This document shows positions 12,540-24,035 of a stretch of 64,000 bases of DNA, piece by piece. How positions within the stretch are numbered: the stretch's first letter is position 1; the number at the start of each line of letters is the position of its first letter. A program made the position numbers and the translations under genes. The notes beneath the pieces were generated by a model that was given only the letters and a program-made list of their open reading frames with translations, was not told the DNA's origin and did not search any database. The DNA is taken from contig JBITNC010000001.1 in the NCBI GenBank assembly GCA_050084985.1, positions 20,770,001-20,834,000 of the forward strand. The letters are read 5' to 3'. The stretch comes from Nageia nagi (taxonomy: Eukaryota > Pinophyta).

Positions 12540-14060
12540 TGTGTATTTCCTTTGCCTTACTCAACATCTCATAAAAGTATGCAATGGGCTAGCTTCTCTT
12601 ACTTAGAACTCCTCTAATAGTATTTCCATTTGTATCAAATTCTACTTGGAATACTTTATTAAAATTTAGTAAAATGAGAACTAGTTATTTAATCATCTTC
12701 TTGAAAATCTAAAAACTCATTTTAGCAATAATAGTTTACTAGAATTAATTCTTTCTTATTTTATGGTTTTAGTAATGGGTGCACAAATCCCACTATAATT
12801 TCTTATGAATTACCTCTAGAAACTAACTACATGAACACTACTTAAATAGATTCCTTAGTGAAGGCTAACCCATAACTATCATCCTATTCTTATGATCCAT
12901 CTTCAAAATATCTTAGAGTATGATAAAGCCCAAGTATACTAGCTCCTCCTTTATGAAGTTGTAATTTTTCAAATTGGCCAACATTCCCTCTTCCTTCAAC
13001 CTTTGCATCATCAAATTGAAATATGTTAAGTGTTTCTTATTGTTCTTGTTAAATAGAAAAATATTATTCAAAATAATAATTACAAACTTCCTAATAAAAT
13101 GTCTCATCACCTTATTCATTAATCTCATGAAAATATGAAGAGAATTACTTAATCCAAAAGGCATGATTACTCATATAAACCATCCTTAGGTTTAAATATT
13201 ATTTTTCACTTATTTTCTTCCCTAATTTTGATATAATGATAATTACTTTTCAAGTATAGCTTTGAAAGATAAATTACCCCACTTAAACATTCCACTAAGT
13301 AATTTATTTAAGGCAACAGAATATTCTACTTAATTTTTTTAATACATCTTGAAGTTTTACATTGTCTTTAATTTTCATCTTTCTAGTATACCATATGGAC
13401 TCAAATTCTCTTAGATCAACCCATTTTCCAAAAACTCTTTTAATTTCCTTTTCACTTCCTCATTCTCTATTGGTGAGATTCTATAGGCTACCTTATTTTG
13501 TATGCTTGAGTTAAGAACAAAATAAGTGTGGTTTCTAATATTTTTTATTGGTGGTAATCCATCATGTAATTCCTCTAACAAAATCTCTGGACACTCCTCC
13601 AATAAGTTCAATTATAAAAATTTACTCATTTTATCTACTCCTTTAACTTCCATGGACTTAGAAACTAGAAAACAATATGACTCTATTTTTTAATTCTCTT
13701 TAAGAATTATTTTTATATTATCAAAAAAAAATTAAATTAACTATACTTTTTTTTCCTTAATGCGTTTAAGATGTACTTTTGATTTTTCTCAAATGAGTAG
13801 GTATTCCTTCTTCCTTCATGTATAAACCTTTTATCAAATTGTCAAGCTTTTCCTAATAAATTGTGATAGGCATCCATTGGTATGACATCACAAAGTAAAT
13901 ATTTATAAAAATTAATTTAAAAGTTTAAAAAAAGAACACATTTTACCTACTATGATTTGATGACCCTTTTGCAACTAAGAAATCTTGTATAGGTTGGGAT
14001 TCTAATCCTTTTCAAACCAAGTTTATATACCATACCCTTTGATAACAAGATATCAATTCT
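12540..14060 (-). pseudogene. Ty3/gypsy protease-RT-RNase H relic
   Basis: Minus-strand pol fragments in order. At about 13955-13740 the post-protease segment CDVIPMDACHNLLGKA, then QFDKRF, then EGRRNTYSFEKN. At 13611-13411 the RT N-terminal arm, EECPEILLEELHDGLPPIKN and ISPIENEEVKRKLKEFLENG. At 13164-12913 the RT palm, MPFGLSNSLHIFMRLMNKVM, continuing to a degraded catalytic box (IIILNNIF where YxDDI is expected). At about 12665-12550 the RNase H start, FQVEFDTNGNTIRGVLS and PIAYFYEMLSKAKE. The RT fingers between 13410 and 13165 are scrambled by stops. No integrase follows before 12430. Reverse transcriptase and RNase H copy element RNA into DNA; this copy has lost the catalytic aspartates and is dead. 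Confidence 0.75.
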
Positions 14061-14901
14061 TCCAATATATATAATAACCTTACAACATTTTCCTCCTAAT
14101 TTATAGATGGATCTAAATAAATTAATGATGTATTTTATTATCCTTTAACCCCAATTATTTGTAATACATATTAAAGTTTATCCAAATGTAAATATAGATC
14201 ATTTGTGTATTTAAATGATTTTTTCTTAAAAGATTACATTGATAATAAAATTTCTAAGATTATTTTAGTTATTTTGATTTAAGAATTCAAGGAACGGGTT
14301 GTAATTACAAATATAATTATAGGTGTGTCTAATATATTTATAAAATGATCTAATAAGGATACAATGAGTTTCATATTCTATGGTATTTAGGTTCAAAAGC
14401 TTATAAGTTCTTTTATCCCTTATTTTAGGTATCATCTATCTATCATGGTTACAAAAAAACTATCCATAAATATGTCAAATTTTATGATACATAGTAATTG
14501 GTATCCAAAAACTAACTCTCATGGAAAAGTTCTTGAGTACATCAAAAGTTATGGGCTTTAAAAGTTTTGTAGAAAAATCAAATAGTTGAGAATACTGAAA
14601 ATTTTTAAATAGTTCATGCTAAAACTTATATATGTTTAAGCATGAAATTCATCTACAAAGGTTATACAACTCACATCAATTCCTTACATACCTTTTTCCC
14701 CTCACTTTGTATTTTCTTGATGTCAATATCACCTTCAATCAGCCTTTAAGGAATAAATACCACATGTGTTAATCCTATTGGGTTACTTAAAATATTTTAA
14801 CATAAAACCTCAACCACTTTACTATTCATTGAGAGTGTACTTTCTACTATATATCATATTTTGTATTAGTAGATATGGTACTCTTTCTATCACTTTCATT
14901 G
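14061..14901. other. AT-rich spacer upstream of the minus-strand pol relic
   Basis: No domain recognised. By position it would be the gag region or leader of the minus-strand Ty3 relic, but I see no zinc knuckle or capsid pattern. Confidence 0.4.
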
Positions 14902-15045
14902 AGTGAACTTTATATTTTCTCTATAAGTATACTTGATACTTTTGGTACAAGTATACTTAATACTTTTCTTGCAATCATATTTGATACTTTTATTATGACT
15001 ATACTTGATACTTTTACTAAAAGTGTACTAACTACATGCTTATTA
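14902..15045. repeat. 24-bp minisatellite, about six units
   Basis: Tandem 24-bp units, best at 14926-14949, 14950-14973, 14974-14997 and 14998-15021, built on agtatacttgatacttttgg plus four bases, with weaker flanking units. Because 24 is a multiple of three and the unit lacks stops in two frames, it gives open 8-residue repeats on both strands: S-I-L-D-T-F-x-x on plus, K-V-S-S-I-L-V-P-like on minus. This explains the overlapping short reading frames here; they are not genes. Confidence 0.85.
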
Positions 15046-15389
15046 TTGTCTCTACCAAAGATAACCATGGAAATCATACAATGATAGAAATGAATTATTC
15101 TCAAGGTGACTTTAACATTTTTTATCAAGAGAAAATGTAAACATACAAAATATTATCTATCACAAGGAAAAAATGAAAAAATATAAAATGTGAATTAACT
15201 TTTGTTGTCGAGATGAAAGTTGATTCTCTCTTACAACTTCTTATATATTGAAATAAATCATGAACTAAATTAGAATCTAAGTATTGAAGAGATAATCTTT
15301 GTTGGATGGAAAGTCTTTTATGGTTTGTAAAATAAGTATAAAAATATAGGACTTTAGAACTAGGATAAAAAACAAAACTCTTTTCACTT
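15046..15389. other. Flank of the gag-only element
   Basis: No coding signal. Its last five bases (15385-15389, CACTT) are the target-site duplication of the element that follows. Confidence 0.5.
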
Positions 15390-16028
15390 TGTTGGCCTAT
15401 GGTGTTATCATTGTTGCAAAGTGACTGATGATCTAAGATGCTACCATTGAGATGTTACCATTGCTATCCATAACACACTATCTCATAATGCCAAAGGTGA
15501 GCAAGGCTTTCAGTGTTCAATGATAATTCATTCTTCAATGTACTAGTAATGAGGTGTTATCTTTAGTGTTCTAGTAATGAGGTGTTAAGTGTATTTTGTT
15601 AGTATATCAACTGCATCCTTTTTATATAAAAGCCCTTAGAAGAAGTGTGCTAAAACTTGAATATTTGAAACTAGGCATATACAAGGTTTTCCAAGTATCT
15701 AAGAGATGTAAAACAAGGTTTGTTAATTGTCAAGCAAGGTATTGTCATTATTGTCAATGTACTTTGTTAGGCATGTACTAGTGAATTTATTATATAGTTA
15801 TCATGATGTTGTAAGTGGTTCACTTAAATGTTTTTTATTATTGTATATAATATATAAGATACTATTTGAGAATATTTTGGATGTGTTGGTTGTTTGCAAG
15901 GAAGATGATAGTAAGTGGAATCATTTGAGAAAATATCAATCATCTTTGGAAGGAAATAACTTTTGATAGGTACATCTAATTGAGTTGATTATTTTTTCAT
16001 TATATATCTTTTGAATATACCTTTTCAA

Positions 16029-16072
<44 letters not shown>

Positions 16073-16871
16073 ATATATATATATGCCTACCTTTCATAAA
16101 TATTTTGCCTTCATTTAAGCCATTTTGGTCTAGGGGGTTTTGGAGGCTCATTAATGTAGGGGGCATTTGGAGGCTCATTAATGTAGAGGGCATTTTGGAG
16201 GCTAGATTATGTTTTTCTTATTTTAAAAGGCCAACAAAGCAAAGGTTTGTTTATAGAGTGTGACATATGGTTGAAATCAATATATTTATGTGTTTAAGAA
16301 AAGAATTAATATTCATAGATTGAGATCATTAGTGTGTAGAGTATGAGTTTTGGTCCAGAGTATGAGTTTGTTTGTATGCAAGGTTTGAGAAAATTATAGA
16401 GTTTGGAAAGAAGCATTCAAAGAAAGAGTTTTATGAGCTAGACCATTCAGGTTCTTTGATAGGATTTAATTATCTTCATCAATTTTTTTATAATTTTCCA
16501 ATTAGTGTTGGTAAATCAGGGGATTGATGTCTCCTTCTAGTTGGTGCTGGTAAATTAGGGGATTAGTGTTTGCTTCAAGTTGATGCTAATAAATTAGGAG
16601 TTGATGCTCCTTCTAGTGGATGCTAGTAAATTATTTATAAAATTGGTGTTTTATAAAGGCTATATTTGGATGTAAGTCTAAGCAATTATTTTTGGGGATG
16701 TAGCCAAATTGGTGAACCTTATTATATATGGTGTTGTGTGATTATCTCTTAATATGCTTGCTTTGTTTTGTTTTAATTTCTCCACTACATTATTTTAAGT
16801 ATTTTAGGTTTGAAATTTTAAGTTTAAGATATTGATTCATCCTCCATCTCAACATCACACCTAGTTTAACA
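15390..16871 (+). repeat. 5' LTR of the gag-only element
   Basis: 1482 bp, alignable end to end with 21217-22790. It contains an (AT)n run at 16032-16084 and a short local duplication of a GGCATTTGGAGGCTCATTAA-type phrase at 16130-16205. It holds one copy of the module that is triplicated in the 3' LTR. Confidence 0.88.
16032..16084. repeat. (AT)n microsatellite
   Basis: About 53 bases of nearly pure AT dinucleotide, interrupted once near 16061, inside the 5' LTR. The 3' LTR has only a short TATATATA at the corresponding place (about 21868), so this run expanded after insertion or shrank in the partner. Confidence 0.9.
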
Positions 16872-16873
16872 AT

Positions 16874-16885
16874 TGCTATCAGAGT
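16874..16885 (+). promoter_or_regulatory. Primer binding site (initiator tRNA-Met), degenerate
   Basis: TGCTATCAGAGT three bases after the 5' LTR end. It differs at two positions from the TGGTATCAGAGC complementary to the 3' end of plant initiator tRNA-Met. Confidence 0.8.
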
Positions 16886-16939
16886 CAGATCCTTAAAAGT
16901 TAAGCTTAATCAGCTTAGGGAGATCTTGAATTAGTCACA

Positions 16940-18260
16940 ATGGGAAAAAGGAAAGGATCAAAGAAGTCTCATCATTTAGTTAAGGTAGAGCCTAAAGAGT
17001 CTATAAAAGAAGTGTTATCCATGGCTCTAGAGGTGAAAGAAGACAAAAATAAAAGAAGATTCAAGAGATGTATTTGTATTAGAAGAGAAAGATAAGAATT
17101 TTGAAATCTCAAAAGAGTCTGAAGATGAGGAGATTGATGCTGAAGTAGATCTGGAAGGAGAGTTGATTTTTGCACTAGAAGAATTGAATATAGAAAGAAA
17201 TAAGAACAAAGACTACCCAAAAAGTTGAATGAATATGAAGATCATATTGAGGATTTATATATACAACTTCAAAAGGAAGAGAAGACACAAGCTTGTATTA
17301 GTGGTGAAGCCTATAGTAAATCAGATGAAGAGCTTTCTAGCTTGAAGAATCAACTAGAAGCAACCCAAGCAAAAGAAGAATCCTTGAGACTACATATAGA
17401 ATAATGTAATAGGTATGAAGAGATAGCAAACAAAGTTATCCAATATCTAAAGCTATAAGTAGAAGAAGTCATTACATTATAGATAAACAAGAAAGATGTA
17501 TTCCATCATAAACTTAAAGAGGAAATTATTTCATTGAAGAAAAAATTGGAAGAAGCCAATCAAAAACTATCCCCCAACCTCAAATTTGACAAGATCACAA
17601 AATTTCTAGATGATATGTTGAAACAAAAAAAATATCTCAATACCATCAATCATGTTGGCCACAAGAACAAAGAAGCTATCAAAGAGAATCTATAGCAAGT
17701 TAAAATCAACAAATTAGGTTTTATCCATCTCATCATGTCTATGATAATGCATTTTATGGTTATTATTTCAAATGCAATCAATATGGTCATAAGGTAGCCA
17801 AATGTAAGTCATGTTTCATGAATAGAGATTTAGTCATACAAAGATCATTTATGGATATGCCAAAAGATAATGTCCAATGCTTTAGGTATCATTGGTATGG
17901 TCATAAATGAGCTAATTGCATAGCAAATATTAGACCAAATAATTAATCTGGTGGAGGTTTGTATTCCCTTCAAATTGAAAAAGATGTACTATATTTTAAC
18001 TATAATGCTTATGGGCATATGACAAGATTTTGTAGAAAGCCTTTTACATCTAATAGATGGAAGGATAATATATTCCATCAACCTTAGAGAAGGAAGTAGA
18101 GACAAGAGAGAAAAGGTCAAAGAATGAACCAAAGATAATCTCCAAAGAGAAATGGTAAGAATGTTGAAGTAGATAAATTTGATGATAGATCCATACCCAG
18201 GAAAAATAAGGTATGGAGAAGGAAAGTTGAAGAGGAAACATGTCTCATCAACTAGCTAAG
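16940..18260 (+). pseudogene. gag relic with three tandem zinc knuckles
   Basis: Starts plausibly at the ATG of MGKRKGSKKSHHL (16940), 55 bases after the primer site. A charged, Lys/Glu-rich and probably coiled-coil region follows (16990-17700, e.g. EDKNKRRFKR and DEEIDAEVDLEG across frames). Then three evenly spaced CCHC knuckles lie in one frame, at 17764-17805 (YFKCNQYGHKVAKC), 17878-17919 (CFRYHWYGHK, stop, ANC) and 17992-18033 (YFNYNAYGHMTRFC). Several structural cysteines have become tyrosine (TGT/TGC to TAT), which is G-to-A decay. Nucleocapsid knuckles bind the packaged RNA; three in series is more than the one or two usual in plant retroelements. Frameshifts and stops break the frame upstream. 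Confidence 0.7.
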
Positions 18261-21205
18261 TGAATATAAACAAGAGCAGTAGAAGTTGGAAGTAAACACA
18301 CATCCACAGCATTGAAAGGGTCAATGGTAGCACATCCTTAGGGGGAGCAATTTCAAAGAAAATTTTAAATATCCTACTATGTAAGAGTTTCCTAAGGATG
18401 GTGAGTATGTAGTAAGGGGGAGTAAAATTTATCATATGAATTTTATTTTTGGATGTTATTATTGCTATGATGATGTTGCTACAAGGTTCATGATGCTGAG
18501 TGAGGTTGACATATTATTCAAGGTTTACAATAGTTGAATACAAGAGGAATAATTAATCATTATTTTATTATTTCTACTCATATTTGTAAGTTACGCTAAT
18601 TGCACTAATCTTTACATGAGAATGTTGTGTATGGACTTAGGGGTAGTCTTCAACAACCTTTTGGTCTTGTTGTCAAAGGGGGAGAGGAATTACTAGAAAT
18701 GGTTTGTGTGTTGCCAACAATTTCAAAGGAGGAAATTGTTAAGAAAGGTGCAGCAAAAGTATTATCATTGTTGTCAACACACTATTATGGATATGTTCAG
18801 TACTTGCATAGGAATTTTCAATTACTATTTGCTTCAATGTGAAAAGTTGCAAAAATTATCAAAAGTTGTCAAACAATTGCAAATGGTGCAAAAGTCATTT
18901 ATATGTGCTTGTTTAAAGATGTTCTATGCTTTTGAGAATGATTTTGATGTTTAAGTGAATTTACTATAGGTCATCATACGAATTGCAAAATTTACAAAAA
19001 TTGTCAAGAAGTTGTCAAATTGCAAAAATTGCATAAGTTGTCCAAAAAGTACAATTCTTGAAAATATTGCTCATGCATGCCAATGGACTGTGTTGGATTT
19101 CCCAACATATCATTTGAAACCTCATTTTCTATTTAGAATTGAAGTTACAGCATTGGATCAATGTTGGTTGGAAGTTGGTACTAATTTGGATCTCTTGATC
19201 ATTTTGGTGAAATAGGTCAATATCGCTTTGGTGTGTGTTTGGAAAGGATGGATTAGTGTGGAACATGTTAGCATGTGTGGGAATAGGTCATCATGGTGTT
19301 TGAGGTGTTAGCTCAATGTTTGGACCAATCCTTTGCATTTTTGGTACCTGGTTGGACAATTTTGCATATTTTGGGATAGTCATAAAATTAGCCTTGGAGG
19401 CTACTTTGAAAGTGGAATATTATGAAATCCGTCAAGATTCAGATCAAAAAAATTTAACTAAAGGTATTTGGTACTAATATGTAGATATAATTAAAATTTC
19501 AAATTAAATAAATAACTGATTAAGAAATGGAATGAGTTATAAAAAGATAATTTCTCACTTTTTTCAGTTTTGACTGTTGCAAAATCAACCCCAGTGGCCA
19601 CTTTGAAAATAGAATATTAAGAAAAATATAAGGATTTGGATCTCAAAAGTATTATTGAAGGTATTTAGATAAACTAATAGTTTAAGTTTTAAATTTCAGC
19701 CCAAATGGAGTTTGTATGAAGAAATGGTGAGCATTGCAAAATAGCTTCAAAAATAATGTTTAAGTTTTGGACAGTTTTGTTATTTTCATAACAATTTTGC
19801 TTTGAGATGTATTCGGTCAAAATGGATCAATGGTGTGCATGTTGGAATATGTAAAAATAGTTTGAAATAATGTTGAAAGTGTTATCTCAGTGGTTAGGTT
19901 GATTGGTGGCATTGCCGGTATGCATTTGGACAAGTTTACACTTTGTTGAATAGTTGCAAAATTAGCATCGAAGGCCTTATTATAGGTGGATTTGTGAAAA
20001 ATATGTAAGGATTTGAGGGTTGAAACTTTTATAAGAGATATTTTTTATTGATATGAACATAATTTTCAAATTTTAATTCAAAAAGAAATCAAAAAAATAT
20101 TTGGCGTGAGTTGCAAAAAACTAATTTAATACATTTTTCAGTTTTGAGCAACCTTGTTAATAGTGACATTTTTTATCAAATTTATCTCTTATATTTATGA
20201 AATTGGTTATTTAAGAGTTTCTTCATGTATAACTCACTGAGATGAATAACATTTCTTCTTTAATCATGTCAATATGAGGTCTCGAAGTATGAGAATCTCT
20301 AATGTGCACCAAACTAAGCATGTTTACTGTTTGACAAAATGTCTTCAAATCTTCATCAGAAGCCACTTTACAAGAAGTGTTATGTGTAAACTATAAGGAG
20401 TTAGAAATTTAAATTTTTAAAAATGTATTCAATTGTATGGAGAATTTTGGTCCAAATTTCATGTTAAATCGTGAATCTAATAAGAAGTTACGGCTCGTCG
20501 AAAATGCCACCAGAGCTCTTTTTTCCTATTTTCCCAGCTTTGACATGAGTTGTTTGACAAGATTATTGATGTCTTACTTTCTATTTGTTGATAAAAAGGG
20601 AGAGAAAATTTTTGTTTACATCAAGCTCTTTGGCTTGGTTTATTGAGCTAATATATTTCCATTATAAAATGGTACTATGCTAATTTCTCTTGAAGGTTTT
20701 TTTGGATCAGTGGATGTTATTGTTACTATGGATTAAAGTATTATTTTTGTAAGAATTTCTTGGAGGCTTATATACCTCTATTGATGTCATTGGTATTGTT
20801 ATAACATTGTTGTTGCTGTTGTTGATTGGATACATGGTGTTTATGCTTACATCATTAGAAAGTTTGTATTGTTGGCCGAAGGTGACATGGAAATGTAGTA
20901 GGAAAATGCTGCAACCATGATGATGCATTCATGTGTATTAATCACTTGGTGAAATTTTGATCCTTATATGCATAAGTTCTCTTATTATCATTATTGTTGC
21001 TATTATTTACTGGGTCATTGAAGATGGTAAAATGATATATTATTATCACTCTATGTTGTTGTATTGATGTGTACTGCTATGAAAGTTTCCATTGAGTTTT
21101 TTAAGTGATTTCAGTCATAAAGTGCCCTTCTGATTAAAGCATGTGCCTTTTTCATTGTTGAAAAAAAGGAGAGAAAAATATGATTAGAATTTTGACAACA
21201 ATACT
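18261..21205 (+). other. Non-coding internal region of the gag-only element
   Basis: About 2.9 kb without protease, integrase, RT or RNase H motifs in any frame. It contains three purine-rich phrases before the true polypurine tract (caaagggggagag at about 18675, aaaaagggagag at about 20594, aaaaaaaggagag at about 21165). The phrase ttatcattgttgtcaacaca at about 18762 resembles LTR sequence near 15740 and 21575, so part of this may be old duplicated LTR-like DNA. Confidence 0.55.
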
Positions 21206-21216
21206 AAAGGGGAGAT
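21206..21216 (+). promoter_or_regulatory. Polypurine tract
   Basis: AAGGGGAGAT directly before the TGTTGG start of the 3' LTR, the expected plus-strand primer site. Confidence 0.8.
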
Positions 21217-22790
21217 TGTTGGCCTATGGTGTTGTTATTGTTGTTAAAGTGACTAATGATCTAATATGCTAACATTGAAATATTACCATTACTATCCATA
21301 ACATACTATCCCACAATGCCAAAGGTGAACAAGTCTTTCAATGTTGAATGATAATACTAGTTGAAGTTCTTCAATGTACTAGTAATGAGGTGTTATCTTC
21401 AATGTACTAGTAGAGGTGTTAAGTGTATTTTATTAGTATGTCAACTGCATCCTTTTTATATAAAATCTCTTGCAATAAATGTACCAAAACTTGAATATTT
21501 GAATCCGATCATATACAAGGTTTGCCAAGTGTCTAAGATATGTACAACAAGGTTTGCTAATTATTGAGCAAGGTATTGTCAATGTCGTCAACACACTTTA
21601 TTGGGCATGTACTGGTGAATTTATTATATAGTTATCATGATGTGGTAAATGGTTCACTTGAAGTTGTTGGATTATTGTATCTAATATATCAAATACTATT
21701 TGAGAATATTTTGGATATGTTGGCTAGTTGCAAGGAAAATTATAGCAAGTGGAATTATTTGATAAAATATCGATCATCTTTATAAGGGAATAACTTTTTA
21801 TAGATGCATCTAATTGAGTTGATTATTTCTTGATTAGATATCTCTCAAAGTGACCTTTCTGACAAATATATATATATGCCTATCTTTCATAAAGATTTGA
21901 TCTTCATTTAATTCATTTTGGTTAGGGGCATTTTGGAGGCTCATTAGCGTATATGCCTACCTTTCACAAAGATTTGATCTTCATTTAATCCATTTTGGTT
22001 AGGGGCATTTTGGAGGCTCATTAACGTATATGCCTACCTTTCACAAAGATTTGATCTTCATTTAATCCATTTTGGTTAGGGGCATTTTGGAGGCTCATTA
22101 GCGTAGGGGATGTTTTGGAGGCTAGATTAAATTTTTCTTGCTCTAAAAGGTTAGAAAAGTAAGGGTTTATTTAGAGGGTGTGAGAGATGGTTGAATTCAA
22201 TATTTTTATGTGTTGAAAAAAAGAATTGAGATGCAAAGATTGCAATCATCAATGTGTATAGTATGAGTTTTGGTCCAAAGTATGAGTTTGTTTGTATGCA
22301 AGGTTTAAGAAGATTGTAGAGTTTGGATAGAAGCATTCAAAAAAAAAGTTTTATGAGCTAGACCATTCAATCTCTTTTAATAGGATTTAATTATCTTCAT
22401 CATAGTTTTATGATTTTCCAATTGGTGTTGGTAAATCAGAGGATTGATGTCTCCTTCTAGTTGGTGCTAGTAAATTAGGGGATTCATGTCTCCTTTGAGT
22501 TGATGTTGATAAATCAGGGGTTGGTTTTCCTTCCAATGGGTGTTGGTAAATTATTTGTAAAGATGGTACTTTACAAATTCTATATTTGAATGAAATTCCA
22601 AGCAAACATTTTCAAGGATTTAGCCAAATTAGTGAACCTCATTATATATGGTGTTGTGTGATTATCTCTTAATATGCTTGCTTTGTTTTGTTTCAATTTC
22701 TCCACTATATAATTTTAAGTATTCTCAGTTTGAGGTTTTAATTTTAAGATACTGATTCACCCCCCTCTTAGTGTCACACCTAGTTTAACA
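21217..22790 (+). repeat. 3' LTR of the gag-only element
   Basis: 1574 bp. It is longer than the 5' LTR mainly because a 77-bp module is present three times at 21874-22104. It ends TAGTTTAACA and is followed by the target duplication CACTT. Confidence 0.88.
21874..22104. repeat. 77-bp module tandemly triplicated inside the 3' LTR
   Basis: Units 21874-21950, 21951-22027 and 22028-22104, each starting atatgcctayctttca and ending ggaggctcattarcgt. Units 2 and 3 are almost identical; unit 1 is slightly more diverged. The 5' LTR has a single copy. Confidence 0.92.
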
Positions 22791-22949
22791 CACTTGTCTC
22801 ATAATTCTAATTATACATTATGGTTATTGTTATAATTAAAAGAATAATACTTAAGGTTATTTATAGAATATTTAATTTAACTAATTAACTAAAAAATAAT
22901 AGAAAATTGATGATATGGAAGATGAAAATGACTTAATTTACCTTGATCT

Positions 22950-23432
22950 TGAAGGATTTGAACTAGATCTAAACAAATCCTCTAGGACCTAAGACTAGGA
23001 AACTCAATCATACACAAGATAACACAATCACACAAGATAACACAAGTGTAATGTGGTTCCTCCCTCCTTGGGAGTACATCCACAACTAGTATCTCAATTC
23101 TCAAGTATGCCCCTCTTACAACTATACTCTTCCTCTCCTACACAACTAGTAGAGTAATCTTACTCCAAGAACTTAGTTATGTTACAAGAGGAGAGGCCCT
23201 CTATTTATAGCTTGAGAGCACCTCCCTAACCTTCCTTTAACCCAAGGGTAAGGTTAGGGTTACATTAAATGTATCACCTAACTTCAACCTACCAACTAAC
23301 CACTTTGGTAAAGTCAAAGTCTACATATTAAAGAATTCAATTAATCTCTTAAGGTATCTACATACCTTTAAGTGATTAATTGAATTTACAAGGAGTTTAG
23401 ATATTCACAATATTTCATTACAAATTCTAACA
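22950..23432 (-). mobile_element. Solo LTR, 483 bp, target duplication GATCT
   Basis: Begins TGAAGGATTTG and ends AAATTCTAACA, so it is bounded by TG and CA on both strands. It is flanked by GATCT at 22945-22949 and 23433-23437. The minus strand begins TGTTAGAATTTG and carries a TATA-like CTATAAATAG (23211-23220) followed by a GC-richer segment, which suggests minus orientation. It lies inside the 3' LTR of another element, and removing it with one GATCT restores alignment to the LTR at 5180-5967. A solo LTR is what remains after recombination between the two LTRs of an element. Confidence 0.88.
23211..23220 (-). promoter_or_regulatory. TATA box of the solo LTR
   Basis: CTATAAATAG on the minus strand, in the middle of the LTR, used to infer its orientation. 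Confidence 0.5.
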
Positions 23433-24035
23433 GATCTATCAAAATTGAATTTACAAAATATACAAATATGTGCTTTACATATGACAATGATGAAGGTGAT
23501 ATCCAATCAAAAGAGGATGAACAATGAGCTTCTTCGAAGATCGGAGCCATAAATTTGACCTCAACCTAATGCCAATTCTAGGAATCCAGTAGGCCCACCC
23601 TATTACCATCCCAAAATACCTCTACCATTCACTCAATGTCCTCATCCCACCTTCAATACATGAAATCTTACTCATGAATGGATGAAAGATCTAGGAATAT
23701 AGAGCTCAAAGTATAACAAAATCTAGAAATGATAGGTGATGTAAAGAAACATTAGTTAAGAATGATAAAAGTATATTTACATCTGTCAAGGGTTTGATAT
23801 TAAGTCATCTCATAACTTTGATTATGCACAACCCTTGCATTTCTATAGGCAACAGGTCTTGTGCTAGGGCTCCTCCTTAGGCTTATTATGATGTTGAGAT
23901 AACCTATTACCACAAAATATAAAGGTAGATGAGAGTGCACATTTATAAGAGCATTTATCTAATAATTAAATAAATTATTTTGAATACCTAAATTGGTATT
24001 TTAATTAAATTAAAATTCATTTTTAGGTGTTAATA

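Larger units (their letters stand above)
15390..22790 (+). mobile_element. Complete gag-only (non-autonomous) LTR retrotransposon
   Basis: All structural parts are present: 5' LTR 15390-16871, degenerate initiator-Met primer site at 16874-16885, gag relic 16940-18260, long non-coding internal region, polypurine tract 21206-21216 and 3' LTR 21217-22790. It is flanked by CACTT at 15385-15389 and 22791-22795. Both LTRs begin TGTTGGCCTATGGTG and end CACACCTAGTTTAACA. No protease, integrase or RT can be found in 4.3 kb of internal DNA, so it must have relied on proteins from other elements. The TGTT...AACA termini and initiator-Met priming suggest Ty1/copia affinity, but that is inference. The LTRs differ at many sites, so the insertion is old. 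Confidence 0.88.
22796..24035 (-). repeat. Ty3/gypsy 3' LTR, interrupted by a solo LTR
   Basis: The minus strand starts TATTAACACC at 24035 (TGTTAACACC in the relative ending at 5967). Without the insertion at 22950-23432 it aligns with 5180-5967: gatgatatggaagatgaaaatgac here against gataatatagatgatgaaaatgat there, then gatctatcaaaa against acctatcaaaa on the other side of the insertion. The left boundary is uncertain because the gag-only element is inserted there. Confidence 0.65.

Noticed and set aside
14875-15128. Overlapping plus and minus frames with 8-residue repeats
   Set aside because: Produced by a 24-bp minisatellite whose unit lacks stops in two frames.
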